From positions 2,453,001-2,517,000 of the forward strand of contig NZ_CP068047.1 in NCBI RefSeq assembly GCF_016698645.1: a DNA stretch of 64,000 nucleotides, in the 5' to 3' direction. Source of the stretch: Devosia oryziradicis (lineage in GTDB: Bacteria > Pseudomonadota > Alphaproteobacteria > Rhizobiales > Devosiaceae). The notes under the pieces were generated by a model that saw only the letters and a list, made by a program, of their open reading frames with translations, made no database searches and had not been told where the DNA came from. A program made the position numbers and the translations under genes. This document shows, piece by piece, positions 44,449-52,765 of this stretch (position 1 is its first letter; each line of letters starts with the position of its first letter).

Positions 44449-45410
44449 TTTGGTGCCTTTGGCTTGCGCGGCGCCGACTTTGGCCGCGACTGGGCGCGCG
44501 CCGCGGGTGTCGATTTGGCGCTGGGCTTGGCGGCCGGGGTTGCGGCACTGGCCGATGCTGGTTTGGCTGCAGCCCGTGGTGCCGATGCAGCTCTATTGCT
44601 GACCGCAGCCAGCGCCGTATCGGACGCGATCGAGCCGGTATCGCCGGTGAAGGGCGTGAAGGCGGCCTTGGCGCCATGGCCCCGCTGACGCTGCTTGCGC
44701 TGCTTGGCGAAGATGTTGATGGCCTCCACCAGCACGGAGAATCCCATGGCTGCGTAGATATAGCCCTTCTCGATATGGAAGCCGGTGCCGTCGGCCACCA
44801 GCGAGACGCCGATCAACAGCAGGAAGGCCAGAGCCAGCATCTTGGTGGTCGGATGATCGGCCACAAAGCGCGCAATCGGGCCCGAGGCGACAAACATCAC
44901 GGCCACCGCAACCAGAACCGCCGCGACCATGACGAAAACCTGGTCGGCCGGTACCATGCCGACTGCCGTGATGATCGAGTCGATCGAGAACACCATGTCG
45001 ATGACCACGATCTGCACCAGGATGGCCTGCAGCGTCGTGCTGGCCGCCTGGCCGACCGTCACGTCATCATGGGTGTCCTCGATGGCCGCATGCATCTCGT
45101 GGGTCGCCTTGTAGATCAGGAAGGCGCCACCGGCGAGCAGGATGATGTCCTTCCAGGAATAGTCGTGGCCGAAGGCACTGAACAGCGGTTCCTTGAGGCT
45201 GACGATCCAGCTGATCAGGAAGAGCAGGATAATGCGGAAGACCAGCGCCAGGCCGATACCGAGCTTGCGGGCGAATTCCGCCTGCTCGCGCGGCAGGCGC
45301 GACACCAGCACGGAAATGAAGACGATGTTGTCGATACCCAACACGATCTCCATGATCGTGAGGGTCGCAAACGCGACCCACACATTGGGGTCGGCAAGCA
45401 GTTCTAACAT
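44445..45410 (-). CDS. TerC family integral membrane protein
   Basis: The 321-residue protein has seven membrane helices with the TerC core: LEIVLGIDNIVFISVLV-like start (MEIVLGIDN), VVIDMVFSIDSIITAVGM, and the acidic residues thought to bind metal. TerC-type proteins are linked to manganese or calcium export and tellurite resistance. The C-terminal ~90 residues are unusual: a Gln/Arg-rich stretch and a long Ala/Pro/Lys/Ser-rich, basic and probably disordered tail. GGAGAA precedes the ATG at 45410. Confidence 0.92.
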   Translation of the reverse strand: MLELLADPNVWVAFATLTIMEIVLGIDNIVFISVLVSRLPREQAEFARKLGIGLALVFRIILLFLISWIVSLKEPLFSAFGHDYSWKDIILLAGGAFLIYKATHEMHAAIEDTHDDVTVGQAASTTLQAILVQIVVIDMVFSIDSIITAVGMVPADQVFVMVAAVLVAVAVMFVASGPIARFVADHPTTKMLALAFLLLIGVSLVADGTGFHIEKGYIYAAMGFSVLVEAINIFAKQRKQRQRGHGAKAAFTPFTGDTGSIASDTALAAVSNRAASAPRAAAKPASASAATPAAKPSAKSTPAARAQSRPKSAPRKPKAPK

Positions 45411-45593
45411 CGGGTTCTCCGTTCGACTCTGGTTGCGCCTATCTAAGCGGAGCTTTGGCGCACAGGAAAGGTCAGGAGGGAGAGTTTTCCTCGCCGGGCG
45501 GGTCGGGCGGCACAAAGTCGCTGCCGCCAAGCTGGTCGTGGCGCAATGGCAGGTGCTAACGTCGCGGAGTTAGCCCTTTTGCGAGTGACCTAA

Positions 45594-46046
45594 ATGGAAT
45601 CGTTCACGCCGCTCACTGCCATCGCGGGTGGCGCCCTTATCGGGCTTGCCACGTCGGTGCTCTGGCTCGGCAATGGCCGGATTGCCGGCATTTCGGGCAT
45701 CTTCGGCCAATTGCTGCCACCGGCGCAAACTGCGATCTGGCGCCTGGTGTTCCTGGTTGCCCTGGTCGCCGGTGCGTTTCTAACCGCGAGGCTTCTGCCC
45801 GACCTTGGCGTAGGGGGAACCGAGTCACCGCGGCTCATTGACGCCCCGGCCGCCTGGAACATTGCAACGCCGGTCTGGTTGGCCATTGCGGGCCTCCTCA
45901 CCGGTCTTGGCACCAAGATCGGCAATGGCTGCACCTCGGGCCACGGCGTCTGCGGGCTGGCGCGCCTCTCCCCACGCTCGCTGGTGGCAACACTCGTGTT
46001 TTTTGCCGTAGCCGTGCTCACCGTCGCCATCACAGGAGTCGTCTGA
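45594..46046 (+). CDS. YeeE/YedE-type sulfur transport protein, first half (PmpA-like)
   Basis: The 150-residue membrane protein has about four helices and the YeeE/YedE motif KIGNGCTSGHGVCGLARLSPRSL near residues 104-126. This family of small proteins transports thiosulfate or other reduced-sulfur species. Its stop overlaps the start of the partner gene by one base. Confidence 0.9.
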   Translation: MESFTPLTAIAGGALIGLATSVLWLGNGRIAGISGIFGQLLPPAQTAIWRLVFLVALVAGAFLTARLLPDLGVGGTESPRLIDAPAAWNIATPVWLAIAGLLTGLGTKIGNGCTSGHGVCGLARLSPRSLVATLVFFAVAVLTVAITGVV

Positions 46047-46516
46047 TGGCCAATCTCAAGCTTCCCTACCTAGCCACCGCCGCATTGAGTGGCGTGCTAT
46101 TCGGCGCGGGGCTCTATGTCTCGCAAATGGTCGACCCCCTCAAGGTGCTACGCTTCCTCGACTTCGGCGCAATCCCCGAGGGCGGCTGGGACCCGAGCCT
46201 TGCCCTGGTGATGGTATCGGCTCTCACGGTCATGTTTGTTGCGGTTCGCATCGGAAAGCGCCGCGGCACACCCCTGTTCGACAGGGCGTTCCATGAACCC
46301 GAATACAGCAAGATCGATAGCCGCCTCGTTGGTGGGGCCGCGCTCTTCGGCATTGGCTGGGGCATGGCCGGCATATGTCCGGGCCCAGCCATATCCCTGC
46401 TCGCATTCCTGCCCGACAACCTCTGGATCTTCCTGCTGGCCATGTTTGCCGGTTCTTTTGCCGGGAGCGCGATCATACCGAGCGGCCATGCTCGACGGCT
46501 GGCGGACGCGAAATGA
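46046..46516 (+). CDS. YeeE/YedE-type sulfur transport protein, second half (PmpB-like)
   Basis: The 156-residue membrane protein has about four helices, the internal FGIGWGMAGICPGPAI motif and FGAGLYVSQMVDPLKVLRFLDF near the start, both typical of YeeE/YedE halves. It pairs with the preceding protein to form one full-length YeeE-like transporter. Its stop overlaps the flavoprotein start (ATGA). Confidence 0.9.
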   Translation: MANLKLPYLATAALSGVLFGAGLYVSQMVDPLKVLRFLDFGAIPEGGWDPSLALVMVSALTVMFVAVRIGKRRGTPLFDRAFHEPEYSKIDSRLVGGAALFGIGWGMAGICPGPAISLLAFLPDNLWIFLLAMFAGSFAGSAIIPSGHARRLADAK

Positions 46517-47667
46517 GCAAGCATGATGCCGATGCAATCGTGGTTGGGGGCGGCCTGGCTGGCATAGCCGCAGCCATTGCCGTGGCCACATCTGGCCTCA
46601 GGACCATCCATCTCGCACCGGCGGGCCCGCCCGATCGACGGACGTCTGCCCTGATGATGCCAAGCGTGGATTATCTCCGTAGCGCTGGACTTATCGGGGA
46701 ACCCGCCGAACTTGGCCACGCCCTCACCCAAATCCGCATTATCGATGCCACCAACCGCTTGATCCGAGCGCCTGAGACGCTGTTTGACGCCCAGGAAGCA
46801 GGGCTACCGGCCTTCGGCTGGAACTTTGCCAATACCCACCTCATGGAGAGCTTCCACGAGGTTGCGACCACCTTGCCCAATCTCGAGACGCGCCCGATCG
46901 GAGCCACCGAGCTTGCGGAAAATACGCTGACGCTCGGTGACGGGAGCCGCCTTTCTGCGCCTCTGATCGTGGGCGCCGACGGCAAGAAGTCGCTGGTGCG
47001 GGCGGCAGCAGGAATCTCGGCGCGCGAACGCCAGTTCGATCAGGCCGCCCTGGTCTGCGACCTCGATCTGGGCCGCTCGATCGGCGGCGCATCCATCGAG
47101 TTCCACTATCCGCAGGGGCCGTTCACGCTGGTCCCGGCAGGTGGCAATCGCGCCAACCTGGTGTGGATCGATGACCGCGCGGCGCTCGAGACCGCCAAGG
47201 CCGGCGGCGAGGCAACCCTCCTGGCGGCGTTCACCGACAAGTCGCAACGGCTGTTCGGCAAGATCGCGCTGGCGGGCCCTGCCTTCGTGTTTCCGCTCAG
47301 CACCCTTAGTGTGGACCAGGCCGGCACCAATAGCGTCGTGCTGGTCGGCGAAGCTGCTCACGCCTTTCCACCGATTGGCGCGCAGGGACTCAACCTCGGC
47401 TTGCGCGACGTTGCCGATCTGGCGGCAGCGCTGGCAGCGGTGGATCGTACGGCGGACGATTGGGCCGGTCGCGTCAGCGCAGACTATAGCGCGCGGCGTG
47501 CCGGCGACCTCGCCAGAACGGGCGGCATGGTGGATACCCTGTTCCGATCGCTGCTGGCAGAAATGTTGCCAGCCCAGGCCCTGCGCGCCGGCGGGCTATG
47601 GGCCCTCAAGCTTGCCCCGGCCCTGCGCCGGCAGGCGTTTGCCGTGGGCATGGGCAGCCGGGCCTAG
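46513..47667 (+). CDS. FAD-dependent monooxygenase, UbiH/UbiF type
   Basis: The 384-residue protein begins with the Rossmann motif AIVVGGGLAGIAAA, has the DG motif GADGKKSLVRAAAG near the middle, and ends with VVLVGEAAHAFPPIGAQGLNLGLRDV (the GD/GxxxGxG FAD motif and the UbiH-family PIGAQGLN). The group hydroxylates ubiquinone precursors or related aromatics. It is the third gene of the operon with the sulfur transporter halves, which is not an obvious partnership. Confidence 0.9.
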   Translation: MSKHDADAIVVGGGLAGIAAAIAVATSGLRTIHLAPAGPPDRRTSALMMPSVDYLRSAGLIGEPAELGHALTQIRIIDATNRLIRAPETLFDAQEAGLPAFGWNFANTHLMESFHEVATTLPNLETRPIGATELAENTLTLGDGSRLSAPLIVGADGKKSLVRAAAGISARERQFDQAALVCDLDLGRSIGGASIEFHYPQGPFTLVPAGGNRANLVWIDDRAALETAKAGGEATLLAAFTDKSQRLFGKIALAGPAFVFPLSTLSVDQAGTNSVVLVGEAAHAFPPIGAQGLNLGLRDVADLAAALAAVDRTADDWAGRVSADYSARRAGDLARTGGMVDTLFRSLLAEMLPAQALRAGGLWALKLAPALRRQAFAVGMGSRA

Positions 47668-47702
47668 TTCAGAGGCAACGCAGGACGGCATCCAAGACAA
47701 AC

Positions 47703-47727
47703 AAAAAGGGCGCCTTTTCCGGCGCCC
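47703..47727 (-). terminator. Rho-independent terminator of the ialB-like gene
   Basis: GGGCGCC (47708-47714) and GGCGCCC (47721-47727) enclose a short loop. Read on the minus strand, the stem is followed by TTTTTGT, so it terminates the IalB-like gene; it may also stop the convergent flavoprotein gene. Confidence 0.85.
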
Positions 47728-47749
47728 CTTCAATTCTGGTCGGCGGCCC

Positions 47750-48496
47750 TTACTGGGCCGGTGCTTCAGCCGGGGTTTCGGCCGGCGGGGTGGTTCCTTC
47801 GGCAGGAGCCGTACCACCATCGAGCTGGCGACGAAGTTCTTCGGCACGATCCTGGAGCACCTGTTCCAGTGCGTTCTCGCCCGAGGTTTCCTGGCGGAAT
47901 TCGTCGAAGGTCAGGGCGGCCTCGCCATCATAGGCGGCGGTAAAGCCGGCAAGGGTGATCTCGATCGTCAGGTCCTGGTTCTGGCGGTTCTTGGCGGTGA
48001 GCTTGAGCACCCCACCCTTCTTGAGCGAATTGACATACTGCTCGTTGATGACCAGCTGCGTGGCGCAGGAGGTCGGATCGCACAGCATATAGGGCACGCG
48101 GATGGGCTTGGCCCCGTCGATCTGCCAGGTCAGGCCGAACGGCAGCAGCACACCGAGCGGCACGGCGGCAACGGCCAGCAGGCGGCTTTCCTGGCCCGGA
48201 TCGTCGCGCAGCAGGAAGGAGCCCAGGAACTGGCCATTGGCCAGCACAACCTGGCGCATGATGCAGGCCTTCTGGCCATCGGGCAGCGGATCGCAGACCT
48301 TGAGCCAGTTGGAGGCGGGGGTGGCGGCGGCATCGGCGGCCGGCGCGGCAGCGTCCGTCGCGGCAGGTGCCTCAGCAGCGGGGGCCTCGGCAGCAGGCGC
48401 CTCGGCCGGGGTCGTTTCCTGCGCATAAGCCGACAAAGGGGACAGCATGAGCGCGGCCACCGCAAAACCGGCGACGAGGGGTTTCCTGAGGTTCAT
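47750..48496 (-). CDS. Invasion-associated locus B (IalB) family protein
   Basis: The 248-residue protein has a signal peptide (LVAGFAVAALMLSPLSAYAQE), a repeat-like Ala/Glu/Pro spacer (AEAPA repeated, then DAAAPAA) and an IalB domain: NWLKVCDPLPDGQKACIMRQ, LGVLLPFGLTWQID and PYMLCDPTSCATQLVINEQYV, with four cysteines. IalB proteins are outer-envelope or periplasmic proteins, named from Bartonella but common in environmental Hyphomicrobiales. The tail is also Ala/Pro/Glu-rich. Confidence 0.9.
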   Translation of the reverse strand: MNLRKPLVAGFAVAALMLSPLSAYAQETTPAEAPAAEAPAAEAPAATDAAAPAADAAATPASNWLKVCDPLPDGQKACIMRQVVLANGQFLGSFLLRDDPGQESRLLAVAAVPLGVLLPFGLTWQIDGAKPIRVPYMLCDPTSCATQLVINEQYVNSLKKGGVLKLTAKNRQNQDLTIEITLAGFTAAYDGEAALTFDEFRQETSGENALEQVLQDRAEELRRQLDGGTAPAEGTTPPAETPAEAPAQ

Positions 48497-48640
48497 AGAA
48501 TTTCCTTGGCTTCTTTGGCGGTCCCGGTGACTTCTGCCACCTTGAGAATTGAACTGCCCTTCAAGTGCTGAATTCGGGCAATAACATGACCGATAGTGCT
48601 TGCCAAAGCATTATGGCGAGACAGGGTTGACGCACGCCGC

Positions 48641-50275
48641 TCAGGAGGCATTTTCGGCCAGTTTCGCCAGGCGCGACAGGATTGCCGCTGCTCCCTTGAG
48701 CCGATCATTTGGCGTCGGCCAGTTCCGCGCGAACACGAGTTTCTGATCGGGTTTGATGCGAACCTGGTTGGCGGGATCGCTGACCAGGCGGACCAGGGCA
48801 CCCGGATTGGGAAACTCGTTATTGCGCAGGCTGATCACCGCGCCCTTGGGGCCTGCATCGACCTTTTCGACATTGGCCTGGCGGCATAGCGCCTTTACCA
48901 GGATGACCTTGAGCAAGGCCTCGACCTCTTCCGGCAATGGCCCGAAACGGTCGATCAGTTCGGCACCTGCGGCATCGATATCCCTGATATCAGTGAGATC
49001 GCCCAGGCGCCGGTAAAGCTGCATGCGCAACTGCAGGTCTGGCACATAATGCTCGGGGATCATCACCGGCATGCCCAGCGATATCTGCGGGCTCCACTCG
49101 TTGCGATCCTCGTACTCCTCGTCGCCGCTCTTGAGGTTGGCCACCGCTTCCTCCAGCATGGCCTGGTAGAGCTCGTAGCCCACCTCACGGATATGGCCGG
49201 ACTGCTCGTCGCCGAGCAGGTTGCCGGCGCCACGGATATCAAGGTCGTGGCTGGCGAGCTGGAAGCCTGCGCCCAGCGATTCCAACGATTGCAGCACGCC
49301 CAGGCGCCGCTCGGCCGTGTCGGTGAGTTTGCGATCGGCTGGTACCGTGAACAGCGCGTAGGCGCGCGCTTTGGCCCGGCCGATTCGACCACGTATCTGG
49401 TAGAGCTGGGCCAGGCCGAAATGGTCGGCACGATGCACGATCAGCGTATTGGCGTTCGGGATATCGAGTCCCGATTCCACGATGGTCGTCGCCACCAGGA
49501 CGTCGAACTTGTTGTCGTAGAAGGCATTCATGATGTCGTCGAGTTCGCCCGGCGCCATCTGGCCGTTGGCGACGACGAAGCTGACCTCGGGCACCTGCTG
49601 TTTCAGGAACTCGGCAATCTCGTGCTGGTCCTTGATGCGTGGCACCACATAGAAGCTCTGGCCGCCGCGATACTTTTCGCGCAGCAGCGCCTCTCGGATC
49701 GACAGTGCGTCGAAGGGCGAGATGAAGGTGCGGATGGCCAGGCGATCCACAGGTGGCGTCGCCAGGAGGCTCAAGTCGCGCACGCCGGTTAGCGCCAGTT
49801 GCAGGGTGCGCGGAATCGGCGTCGCCGTCAGCGTCAGCACATGCACATTGGCCTTGAGCTCCTTGAGACGCTCCTTGTGGCCCACGCCGAAGTGCTGCTC
49901 TTCGTCGATGATGAGCAGGCCGAGGTCCTTGAACTTGATGGTCTTGCTCAAGAGGGCATGTGTGCCGACGACGATATCGACCTGCCCGTCGGCCAGGCCT
50001 TCCTTGGTGGCCTTGAGTTCGGCCGCGCTGACCATGCGCGAGGCATGGCGCACCCGTACCGGCAAGCCTTTGAAGCGTTCCGAGAAGGTCTTGAAATGCT
50101 GACGCGACAGCAGCGTCGTCGGCACGACAACTGCCACCTGCTTGCCGCTCAACGCAACAGCGAATGCCGCGCGCAGCGCCACTTCTGTCTTGCCGAAGCC
50201 CACGTCGCCGCAGACCAGCCGATCCATGACGCGGCCCGATGTCACGTCGTCGAACACCGCCTCGATGGCGGCCAT
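48641..50275 (-). CDS. Mfd C-terminal fragment (translocase motor)
   Basis: A 544-residue frame begins at ATG 50275, 22 codons after the stop, with GAGGA close upstream (GAGGACCAG-ATG), so a restart is possible. It carries all helicase motifs (GDVGFGKTE, IDEEQHFG, TATPIPRTL, ESGLDIPNAN, QIRGRIGRA) and the C-terminal UvrA/autoinhibition domain (about residues 400-540). It would be a motor without the polymerase anchor. Confidence 0.68.
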   Translation of the reverse strand: MAAIEAVFDDVTSGRVMDRLVCGDVGFGKTEVALRAAFAVALSGKQVAVVVPTTLLSRQHFKTFSERFKGLPVRVRHASRMVSAAELKATKEGLADGQVDIVVGTHALLSKTIKFKDLGLLIIDEEQHFGVGHKERLKELKANVHVLTLTATPIPRTLQLALTGVRDLSLLATPPVDRLAIRTFISPFDALSIREALLREKYRGGQSFYVVPRIKDQHEIAEFLKQQVPEVSFVVANGQMAPGELDDIMNAFYDNKFDVLVATTIVESGLDIPNANTLIVHRADHFGLAQLYQIRGRIGRAKARAYALFTVPADRKLTDTAERRLGVLQSLESLGAGFQLASHDLDIRGAGNLLGDEQSGHIREVGYELYQAMLEEAVANLKSGDEEYEDRNEWSPQISLGMPVMIPEHYVPDLQLRMQLYRRLGDLTDIRDIDAAGAELIDRFGPLPEEVEALLKVILVKALCRQANVEKVDAGPKGAVISLRNNEFPNPGALVRLVSDPANQVRIKPDQKLVFARNWPTPNDRLKGAAAILSRLAKLAENAS

Positions 50276-50338
50276 CTGGTCCTCGGTCTCCTCATAGGGG
50301 AAGCGCGCCGCGAACTCGTCATAAGCGCCCGGATTGAT

Positions 50339-52126
50339 CTAGACGACATCGGCCTTGGTGAGCAGACGCGCAGCGGCGATCTTGATGAGCTGCTCCGCCA
50401 TTTCGCGGATGCGCTTCTTGAGCTTGCCCTTCTTGGCCTGCCAGGCAACGCCGCCCAGCTTGTCGAGCGTGACGTTGCCGTCGTCGGTGCCGTAGCGGGT
50501 AAGCAGCTCGATATTCTCGACCGGCAGGTAAAGCTTGGTGTCACCGCCATATTCGAGCTCGACGCATTCATGCGGCGCGCCGCCGGCCTCGATGACCTTG
50601 AGCCCGATGAAGCGGCCGATACCGTGGTCGACATGCACCACCAGGTCGCCGGCATTGAGGCTCGCCGCCTCGGTCAGCGCGTCGGAAGCCTTCTTCTTGC
50701 GCTGCGGCCGCAGGATGCGCTCGCCCAGGATGTCCTGCTCGCTGAGCACCAGCAGGTCCTTGGTTTCGAAACCCGTCTCGAGCGGCAACACGACCAGTGA
50801 CGTCGTCGCCGCACTCGTTGTCTCGGCATCGCGCCAATTCTCTGCCAGACGCGGATTGGTCAGGCCATGGTCCTTGAGCACCTGCACCATGCGGTCGCGG
50901 GTGCCGGTGCTCCAGCAGGCGATGACGGCCCGCCTGCCCTCGCGACGCTCCGCCAGCAAGCGGTCGACCACAGCCTGGAAAAGGTTGGTATCGGTGGCCT
51001 GGCGTTCGGCCGCGAAGCTGGGCGCGATGTGCCCGCCGGCGTCGTCGTTAGCTTTGGTGCCGGGCGCCATGAACTGGCTGAGCTGGATCACCGAAGCGCC
51101 AGCCAGTCCGTACGGATGCTGGTCCACGGCGTAGAGCAGTTCTGGCTTGATCGGCTTATAGGGTGCCCCTGCCCCGGCAACCACTGGCGCCAGCCGTGCC
51201 GCCTCGCGTGCCTCGTAATAGTCACGCACCTGCGTCACGCGATCGGCATAGGCCTCCGCTGCCTGCTCGTCGAAGACGAACGGCGCGTCGCCGACATAGT
51301 CGGCCAGCGCATCGAGGTGCTCATAGAAGAAGGGCAGCCAGTGCTCGGTGCCCGAATAGCGCGAGCCGCCGCTGACCGACGCGTAGAGCGTGTCATCGAC
51401 CGTGTTGCCGCCAAAGGTCGCCGTGTAGTTCTGGCGGAAGCGCCGAATGGTCTCGTCCGTAAGCACGACCTCGCTCATCGGCGTCAGGTCGACGCGCTTG
51501 AGCTGGCCCGTGGTGCGTTGCGAGTCCGGATCGAACGTGCGGATCGATTCGAGCTGGCTGCCGAAGAAGTCGAAGCGCAACGGCGCCTCGGCGCTGGCCG
51601 GGAACAGGTCGATCAGGCCGCCACGCACCGCGTACTCGCCGCTCTCACGCACGGTCGGCACGCGCAGATACCCGTTGTTCGCCGCCCAGGCGATCAGCTT
51701 GTCGCTGTCCACGACTCGACCGGTTGCCGCCGAGAAGGACATGGTTTCGACCACGTCGCGCGGCGGCAATTTCTGGATCAGCGCATTGACCGCCGTCAGC
51801 ACCACCGCGCCCTTGGCGCCCGATGTCAGCGCTGCCAGCGTGTTCATGCGGGCCGCGATGGTGACATTGTTGGGCGACACCCGATCATAGGGCAAGCAAT
51901 CCCAGGCCGGCAGCGTCAGGATGGTGTGCCCCGGCAGCATGGCGGTCAGAATATCGGCCATGCGCTGCAGGCGTCGCCCGTCGCGCGCCACGAAAACCAG
52001 GCTCGCCGCGTCGTCTGGCGCCGCCTCGATACGCTGCTGCACCAAACGCGCCAGCACCATCGGCTGCATGCCGTCCGGGACATTGGCGATGGTGCGCGTC
52101 GGACGCTGCGGGCTGAGTTCGTTCAT
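50339..52126 (-). CDS. Mfd N-terminal fragment (UvrB-like and RNAP-interaction domains)
   Basis: The 595-residue product that would be made if the TAG terminates translation. It begins NELSPQRPTRTIANVPDGM and contains the UvrB-homology part, the species-variable middle (GTKANDDAGGHIAPSF) and the CarD-like domain. It ends IKIAAARLLTKADVV, just before the linker that leads into the motor. It could bind RNA polymerase but has no ATPase. Confidence 0.72.
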   Translation of the reverse strand: MNELSPQRPTRTIANVPDGMQPMVLARLVQQRIEAAPDDAASLVFVARDGRRLQRMADILTAMLPGHTILTLPAWDCLPYDRVSPNNVTIAARMNTLAALTSGAKGAVVLTAVNALIQKLPPRDVVETMSFSAATGRVVDSDKLIAWAANNGYLRVPTVRESGEYAVRGGLIDLFPASAEAPLRFDFFGSQLESIRTFDPDSQRTTGQLKRVDLTPMSEVVLTDETIRRFRQNYTATFGGNTVDDTLYASVSGGSRYSGTEHWLPFFYEHLDALADYVGDAPFVFDEQAAEAYADRVTQVRDYYEAREAARLAPVVAGAGAPYKPIKPELLYAVDQHPYGLAGASVIQLSQFMAPGTKANDDAGGHIAPSFAAERQATDTNLFQAVVDRLLAERREGRRAVIACWSTGTRDRMVQVLKDHGLTNPRLAENWRDAETTSAATTSLVVLPLETGFETKDLLVLSEQDILGERILRPQRKKKASDALTEAASLNAGDLVVHVDHGIGRFIGLKVIEAGGAPHECVELEYGGDTKLYLPVENIELLTRYGTDDGNVTLDKLGGVAWQAKKGKLKKRIREMAEQLIKIAAARLLTKADVV

Positions 52127-52401
52127 TTGGTGAGACGGGCCTGGTGGTCGGCGATCACCTGGGCAAGAAAGCCGCGATCGACATTGGCGGGCGGCTCTTC
52201 CTGACCCATGACCCATTTGAGCAGAGGGGGATCTTCCTCGCTCATCAAGGCCTCCAGCCGGTCGAGCTGGGCATGGTCCATCGCGTCGGTATGGGCGTCG
52301 GCATAGGGCCCCAACACCAGGTCCATCTCCCGGGTTCCACGGTGCCACGCACGATAGCGCAGCTTCTTTCGGCGCATGGAAATGTCTTCACCGGCTGTCA
52401 T
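52123..52401 (-). CDS. sdhE: Succinate dehydrogenase assembly factor SdhE (Sdh5/FAD assembly)
   Basis: The 92-residue protein carries the SdhE signature: RRKKLRYRAWHRGTREMDLVLG (the RGxxE motif needed for flavinylation) and LLKWVMGQEEPP. It attaches FAD to the flavoprotein subunit of succinate dehydrogenase. The stop overlaps the mfd start by 4 bases, a gene order typical of alphaproteobacteria. ATG 52401 is chosen; a second in-frame ATG at 52377 is also possible. Confidence 0.93.
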   Translation of the reverse strand: MTAGEDISMRRKKLRYRAWHRGTREMDLVLGPYADAHTDAMDHAQLDRLEALMSEEDPPLLKWVMGQEEPPANVDRGFLAQVIADHQARLTK

Positions 52402-52765
52402 TTGACGACCATGATCCCGTTTGTTCCCGATTTGGACGCTTCTCTTACGCGTATTGAGGCGGCTTGTCAGCACACCGCAGTCAAATGATCTCGCCCATTG
52501 CGGCAGCCAGCAGACAGGCCACCACGATGGCTGCAGCCCAGCACAGGCCGGCTAGTACGACAACGACGGTAAGGCTGCGCCGTTGCAGCCAGTGCAGCGC
52601 ATGCAGCGGATATCGGCGTAGCGGGCCCCAGATTCGCACCGTTCCTCCCCCGAAGAGCGATCTGGCAATTAGCAACGGACGCCCTAAGAGAAGAGTTTCT
52701 CCCTGCCCGGTGATCAGATACTTCTGCTGGCAATCCTTATCTGCAACTGATTACCCGAGCCCGAT
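52402..52765. other. Region between sdhE and recG
   Basis: About 360 bases containing the divergent sdhE and recG promoters. The only possible gene is the weak small membrane ORF at 52481-52675; otherwise I see nothing. Confidence 0.45.
52481..52675 (-). CDS. Possible small membrane protein (64 residues)
   Basis: The frame has a TTG start and a single membrane helix (LTVVVVLAGLCWAAAIVVACLLAAAMG) after a basic N-terminus. The ribosome binding site is weak (AGGGC). I call it with low confidence because it sits in the sdhE/recG interspace where other frames are also open. Confidence 0.28.
   Translation of the reverse strand: MLIARSLFGGGTVRIWGPLRRYPLHALHWLQRRSLTVVVVLAGLCWAAAIVVACLLAAAMGEII

Larger units (their letters stand above)
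48641..52126 (-). pseudogene. mfd: Transcription-repair coupling factor Mfd, interrupted by one in-frame TAG
   Basis: The full reading frame spans 1162 codons including both stops, the normal Mfd length. It holds UvrB-like domains at the N-terminus, a CarD-like RNA-polymerase-binding domain (GDLVVHVDHGIGRFIGLK), then RecG-like motor motifs: Walker A GDVGFGKTE, DEEQHFG, and TRG-type motifs downstream. Codon 596 is TAG (50341-50339, minus strand); the sequence reads KADVV-stop-INPGAYDEFAARFPYEET and continues in frame. No frameshift is seen. The gene starts at ATG 52126, overlapping sdhE by 4 bases. Unless the stop is a sequencing error, is suppressed or is bypassed by restart, the polymerase-binding half is cut off from the translocase. 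Confidence 0.9.
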
